This document shows positions 5,050 to 7,440 of a stretch of DNA of 7,440 nt, in pieces. This DNA comes from Actinomycetota bacterium (GTDB taxonomy: Bacteria > Actinomycetota > Thermoleophilia > UBA2241). The stretch's first letter is position 1, and each line of letters opens with the position of its first letter. A program made the position numbers and the translations under genes. Below the pieces are notes generated by a model. The model was not told the DNA's origin. It made no database searches and saw nothing but the letters and a program-made list of their open reading frames with translations. The stretch is taken from assembly GCA_003157715.1 (NCBI GenBank), contig PMKK01000194.1, positions 3,382 to 10,821 of the forward strand. Direction: 5' to 3'.

Positions 5050-6369
5050 ATGCCTAGCAGACGCATTCCGCCTACGCTCAAGCGGAGCCCTGCACCAAAG
5101 AGCCGGGGGGCGTTGCTCGTTTCGCCTGGTGTCCACGGCAGCTTCGCGCAGCCGCCCCTGACTTACGGCGACCCCCGGCTGCGCGCCTTTCTCAGCGTCA
5201 CCTTCGACATTCTCTACGACTGGAACATCCAGACCGGCGCGATCTACTTTGGCGAGCAGCTCGACCGCATGCTCGGGCTGCGTCCGGGCGTCTTTCCGCG
5301 CAGCGTCGAAGGCTGGCTCGGCAGGCTGCACCGCGACGACCGGGAGCGCGTACGCGACGCCGCCTGGCTGAGTGTGAGCCGCTGCGAACCGTTCCGCTGC
5401 GAGTACCGCCTGCGGCATGGCGACGGCTCGTATCGGCTCATTCACGACCAGGGAGTCATCCTGGCCGACGAGGCAGGCGACCCGTCGAACATGATCGGCG
5501 CGATGCGCGACATCACCAGCGAGCGTGAGGCGCAGCTCGCCCTGCGCGAGGTCAACGAACTGCAGCGCGTGCTGTTTCGCCTGCCCAGTCCGGCCCTGCA
5601 GGTCGATGCTTCGGGAGCCTACCTCGACGCCGACGAACGCGCGCTCGCCTTCTTCGAGCGCACGCGCGACGAGATGCTCGCGGCGACGATCCGCGACGAC
5701 TTTCCGACCGAAGTGTGCGCGGCCGTGGCCGGCGAGCTCGACCGCGACGGCAAGCCCGTGGAGCTCGATGTGACCTGCGCGGTGCACGGCAGACCAAAAA
5801 CGCTGCTGCTCACCATCATCCCGGCCCACCTGGGCAACGAGCGCAGCTACTTTCTGCTCGGCACCGACATCACCGAGCAGCGTGCCATGCAGGACCAACT
5901 CTCCCGCTCTGAACGCGCGCTGCGCCGCCAGGCGACGATCTCAGACGAGCGCAACACCGCCTTGCGAGTCTTGCTCGAGCAGCGCGAACACGACCGCCGC
6001 GAGCTCGAGCAGCGCATCGTGCAGAACGTCGAACATCTGATCGATCCGACGCTCGACCGCCTGAGCCGGGCACTGCGTCACAGGCCCGAGCGGCTCGAGA
6101 TCGAGGCCGTGCGCATGAACCTTCGCGAGATCGTGGGGCCGTTCGGCCACCGCCTGGCCGGCACGAACGGCGGCCGGCCGCTCACCCGTCGCGAGACAGA
6201 GGTGGCCAACCTGGTGCGCCTCGGCAACACCAGCGCCGAGATCGCCGAGGCGCTGCACATCTCGACGTCGTCGGTCGCCTTTCACAGGGCCAACGTGCGC
6301 CGCAAGCTGGGTCTGCCCAAAGGCGGGCCGCGCCTCGAGACACACCTGGCCGCGTTCGCCCGGGAGTGA
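5050..6369 (+). CDS. PAS-PAS-LuxR sensory transcription regulator
   Basis: A 439-residue cytoplasmic one-component regulator with no membrane segment. Residues about 48-157 form a PAS domain of the PAS_3 type, from FDILYDWNIQTGAIYFGEQL to the PAC end MIGAMRDITSERE. A second PAS follows at about 165-278, ending FLLGTDITEQRA. A charged helical linker (about 279-345) contains ELEQRIVQNVEHLIDPTLDRL, probably a dimerising coiled coil. A LuxR-type helix-turn-helix (about 376-437) has PLTRRETEVANLVRLGNTSAEIAEALHIS in overlapping segments and then FHRANVRRKLGL. There is no receiver or histidine kinase domain, so it probably senses a ligand, redox state or light directly. It is divergent from the cupin-permease operon, its likely target. 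The ATG at 5050 has only a distant G-run upstream (5031-5036), so the first 40 residues are uncertain and a later TTG or GTG start is possible. Confidence 0.88.
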   Translation: MPSRRIPPTLKRSPAPKSRGALLVSPGVHGSFAQPPLTYGDPRLRAFLSVTFDILYDWNIQTGAIYFGEQLDRMLGLRPGVFPRSVEGWLGRLHRDDRERVRDAAWLSVSRCEPFRCEYRLRHGDGSYRLIHDQGVILADEAGDPSNMIGAMRDITSEREAQLALREVNELQRVLFRLPSPALQVDASGAYLDADERALAFFERTRDEMLAATIRDDFPTEVCAAVAGELDRDGKPVELDVTCAVHGRPKTLLLTIIPAHLGNERSYFLLGTDITEQRAMQDQLSRSERALRRQATISDERNTALRVLLEQREHDRRELEQRIVQNVEHLIDPTLDRLSRALRHRPERLEIEAVRMNLREIVGPFGHRLAGTNGGRPLTRRETEVANLVRLGNTSAEIAEALHISTSSVAFHRANVRRKLGLPKGGPRLETHLAAFARE

Positions 6370-6450
6370 CGGAGCGCAGCCGGACGCACTCGGGACGAAG
6401 CCGGAACGGCCGACCCAAAGGCCAAGAAGCGCCCGGAGGCGGAGCCGGCC
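6370..6450. other. Convergent gap between regulator and acetyltransferase
   Basis: These 81 bases separate two converging stops. I looked for a bidirectional terminator and found only short complementary runs such as GGCC around GACCCAAA at about 6409-6424, with no T-run. Nothing more can be supported. Confidence 0.3.
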
Positions 6451-7164
6451 TTACTGGTTTTCGAGCAGCTCTTCGGGCGGCACGTCGCGCACGACGCGGG
6501 CCGGCACGCCCATGAGCACCTTGCCGGCGGGAACGTCCTTGGTGACCACCGCGCCGGCGGCGATGAAGGCCTCGGCGCCGATCTCGATGCCGGGGCAGAG
6601 CACGACCCCGCCGCCGATCCGGGCGCCGCGCCGAATGGTCGCGCCCTTGATCAGCGCGTGGCGCTTTTCGGTACGGCCCATGAAGTTGTCGTTGGTGGTC
6701 TGGACGCAGGGCGCCACGAAGACATGGTCTTCGATCGTCATGTAAGCCGTGATGTAGGCGTTCGACTGGATCTTGGAGAAGTCGCCGATCGAGGTGTCGT
6801 TCTCGACACAGGTGCCGCGACCGACCACGACGCGCTCGCCCAGCACGCAGCGCTCGCGCACGCTCGCCAGATCGCCCAGGATGCAGCCCGGCCCGGCCGT
6901 CACGCCGCGGTAGACGACGGCGCCGGTCGAGATCACGCAACCCGGCCCGAGACGGGTGGGCGGCAGCTCGCTGCGCTTGGCGGTCGATGACGGCGAGAGC
7001 GACGGTACCTTGCCCAGCACGACGCCGTCCTGGATGAAGCAGCCGTCGCCGATCTCGGTGTCGTCGTAGACGACCACGTTGGCGCCGAACACCACGCCCG
7101 CGCCGATCACGACGTTGGCGCCAAGCAGCAGGTTATGGGCGCGCTCGGAAGACTGCATGGCCAT
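6451..7164 (-). CDS. Left-handed beta-helix acetyltransferase (WbpD-like, acetamido-sugar)
   Basis: A 237-residue hexapeptide-repeat acyltransferase, cytosolic and normally a trimer using acetyl-CoA. Repeats such as IGAGVVFGANVVVYDD, IGDGCFIQDGVVLG and IEIGAEAFIAAGAVVTKDV run along most of the chain, and the C-terminus has the family ending GKVLMGVPARVV. The segment YITAYMTIEDHVFVAPCVQT followed by NDNFMGR resembles the substrate loop of WbpD/WlbB enzymes, which N-acetylate a 3-amino group on a UDP-sugar for surface polysaccharides. It is longer than WbpD (about 190 residues), with an insert at about 52-71 (VPSLSPSSTAKRSELPPT). AAGGAG (7172-7177) lies seven bases before the ATG at 7164; a second ATG two codons later is possible. 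The preceding gene on this strand is an oxidoreductase of the WbpB type, which supports the sugar role. The exact sugar is not determined. Confidence 0.85.
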   Translation of the reverse strand: MAMQSSERAHNLLLGANVVIGAGVVFGANVVVYDDTEIGDGCFIQDGVVLGKVPSLSPSSTAKRSELPPTRLGPGCVISTGAVVYRGVTAGPGCILGDLASVRERCVLGERVVVGRGTCVENDTSIGDFSKIQSNAYITAYMTIEDHVFVAPCVQTTNDNFMGRTEKRHALIKGATIRRGARIGGGVVLCPGIEIGAEAFIAAGAVVTKDVPAGKVLMGVPARVVRDVPPEELLENQ

Positions 7165-7201
7165 CGCGCTACTCCTTCAAGGCGACTACGTGGTTACGCT
7201 C

Positions 7202-7228
7202 AGGCCTGTGTGACTGCGTCGCACGCCT
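7202..7228 (-). other. Imperfect hairpin between oxidoreductase and acetyltransferase genes
   Basis: AGGC (7202-7205) pairs with GCCT (7225-7228), and GTGTGAC (7208-7214) with GTCGCAC (7218-7224) with one mismatch, around a 3-base loop. It overlaps the stop codon of the upstream oxidoreductase. No U-run follows, so a role in mRNA stability or partial termination is only a possibility. Confidence 0.35.
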
Positions 7229-7440
7229 AGTCGGCCGTGAGGTCGGCCGTCCTCACGGGGCGGCCGCTGTCGCGCAGCGAGCGCTCCATGGCCTCGAGCA
7301 CGCGCACCACGTTGAGGCCGTCGCGGCCGTCCGACAGCGGCGTCCGGTTGCCGCGCACGCACTCGACGAAGTGCTCGACCTCGAGCTTGAGCGGCTCGTC
7401 GTTGGCGATGTGCGGAATGTGGATGTCGCCGAAGCGCAGG
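7227..7440 (-). CDS. Gfo/Idh/MocA-family oxidoreductase, C-terminal end (5' part outside window)
   Basis: The last 70 complete codons of a cytosolic NAD(P)-dependent sugar oxidoreductase, ending at TAG (7229-7227). The readable end includes LRFGDIHIPHIANDEPLKLE, then VEHFVECVRGNRTPLSDGRD and GLNVVRVLEAMERSLRDSGR. This is the typical close of Gfo/Idh/MocA proteins of the WbpB kind, which oxidise the 3-hydroxyl of UDP-N-acetylglucosaminuronate before amination and acetylation. The N-terminal Rossmann domain and the catalytic Lys/His region lie outside the window, so the substrate is inferred from the acetyltransferase that follows 62 bases downstream on the same strand. Confidence 0.85.
   Translation of the reverse strand, partial: LRFGDIHIPHIANDEPLKLEVEHFVECVRGNRTPLSDGRDGLNVVRVLEAMERSLRDSGRPVRTADLTAD

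Noticed and set aside
5040..5057. Short ORF from ATG 5040 (six codons including stop) overlapping the start of the regulator
   Set aside because: Only five residues (MIGNA) and no dedicated ribosome binding site at good spacing. A leader peptide cannot be supported.
3520..5898. A 792-codon open frame on the - strand spanning the permease, cupin and the reverse of the regulator gene
   Set aside because: Only the part below about 4488 shows protein conservation (permease helices 1-5). The rest runs through the cupin in the wrong frame and antisense to the PAS-LuxR gene, a result of GC-biased codons.

Overview
The window is GC-rich bacterial DNA with tightly packed genes, GTG and TTG starts, and strong GC bias at third codon positions. 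That bias opens many long spurious frames on the opposite strand. Together with the protein types this suggests an actinobacterium-like genome, possibly a deep-branching class, but nothing seen here fixes the taxon. I found no tRNA, rRNA, CRISPR array, transposase or integrase.

Layout, left to right. (1) On the + strand: the 3' end of adenylosuccinate lyase (purB, 1-411), a membrane-anchored zinc-ribbon protein of unknown function (552-1241), and a zeta-crystallin-like quinone oxidoreductase (1336-2340). (2) Convergent to these, on the - strand, a 55-residue rubredoxin (2396-2563) with its own candidate promoter. (3) A GC-rich spacer with nested inverted repeats (2630-2809). It probably ends transcription of the next unit. 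(4) A - strand two-gene unit: an EutQ-like cupin (4505-4852), then, 16 bases downstream, an APC-superfamily amino acid/amine permease (2810-4488). As written, the permease is interrupted by two +1 frameshifts. (5) Divergent from that unit, a PAS-PAS-coiled-coil-LuxR regulator on the + strand (5050-6369). (6) Convergent to the regulator, a - strand pair: a left-handed beta-helix acetyltransferase (6451-7164) and, upstream of it, the C-terminus of a Gfo/Idh/MocA oxidoreductase (7227-7440, running off the window). The pair resembles the WbpB/WbpD steps of acetamido-sugar nucleotide synthesis.

The most interesting part is the divergent locus at 2810-6369. A sensory LuxR-type regulator faces a small cupin and a 12-helix permease. 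The shared intergenic region holds a perfect 18-bp palindrome (4886-4903), a pair of 11-bp GC-rich direct repeats and a readable sigma70-type promoter. The inferred model is that a signal sensed by the PAS domains controls uptake of an amine or amino acid, with the cupin binding or modifying the substrate. No wholly new system can be claimed from the sequence alone. The best leads are this module, the double frameshift in the permease, and the uncharacterised zinc-ribbon membrane protein.
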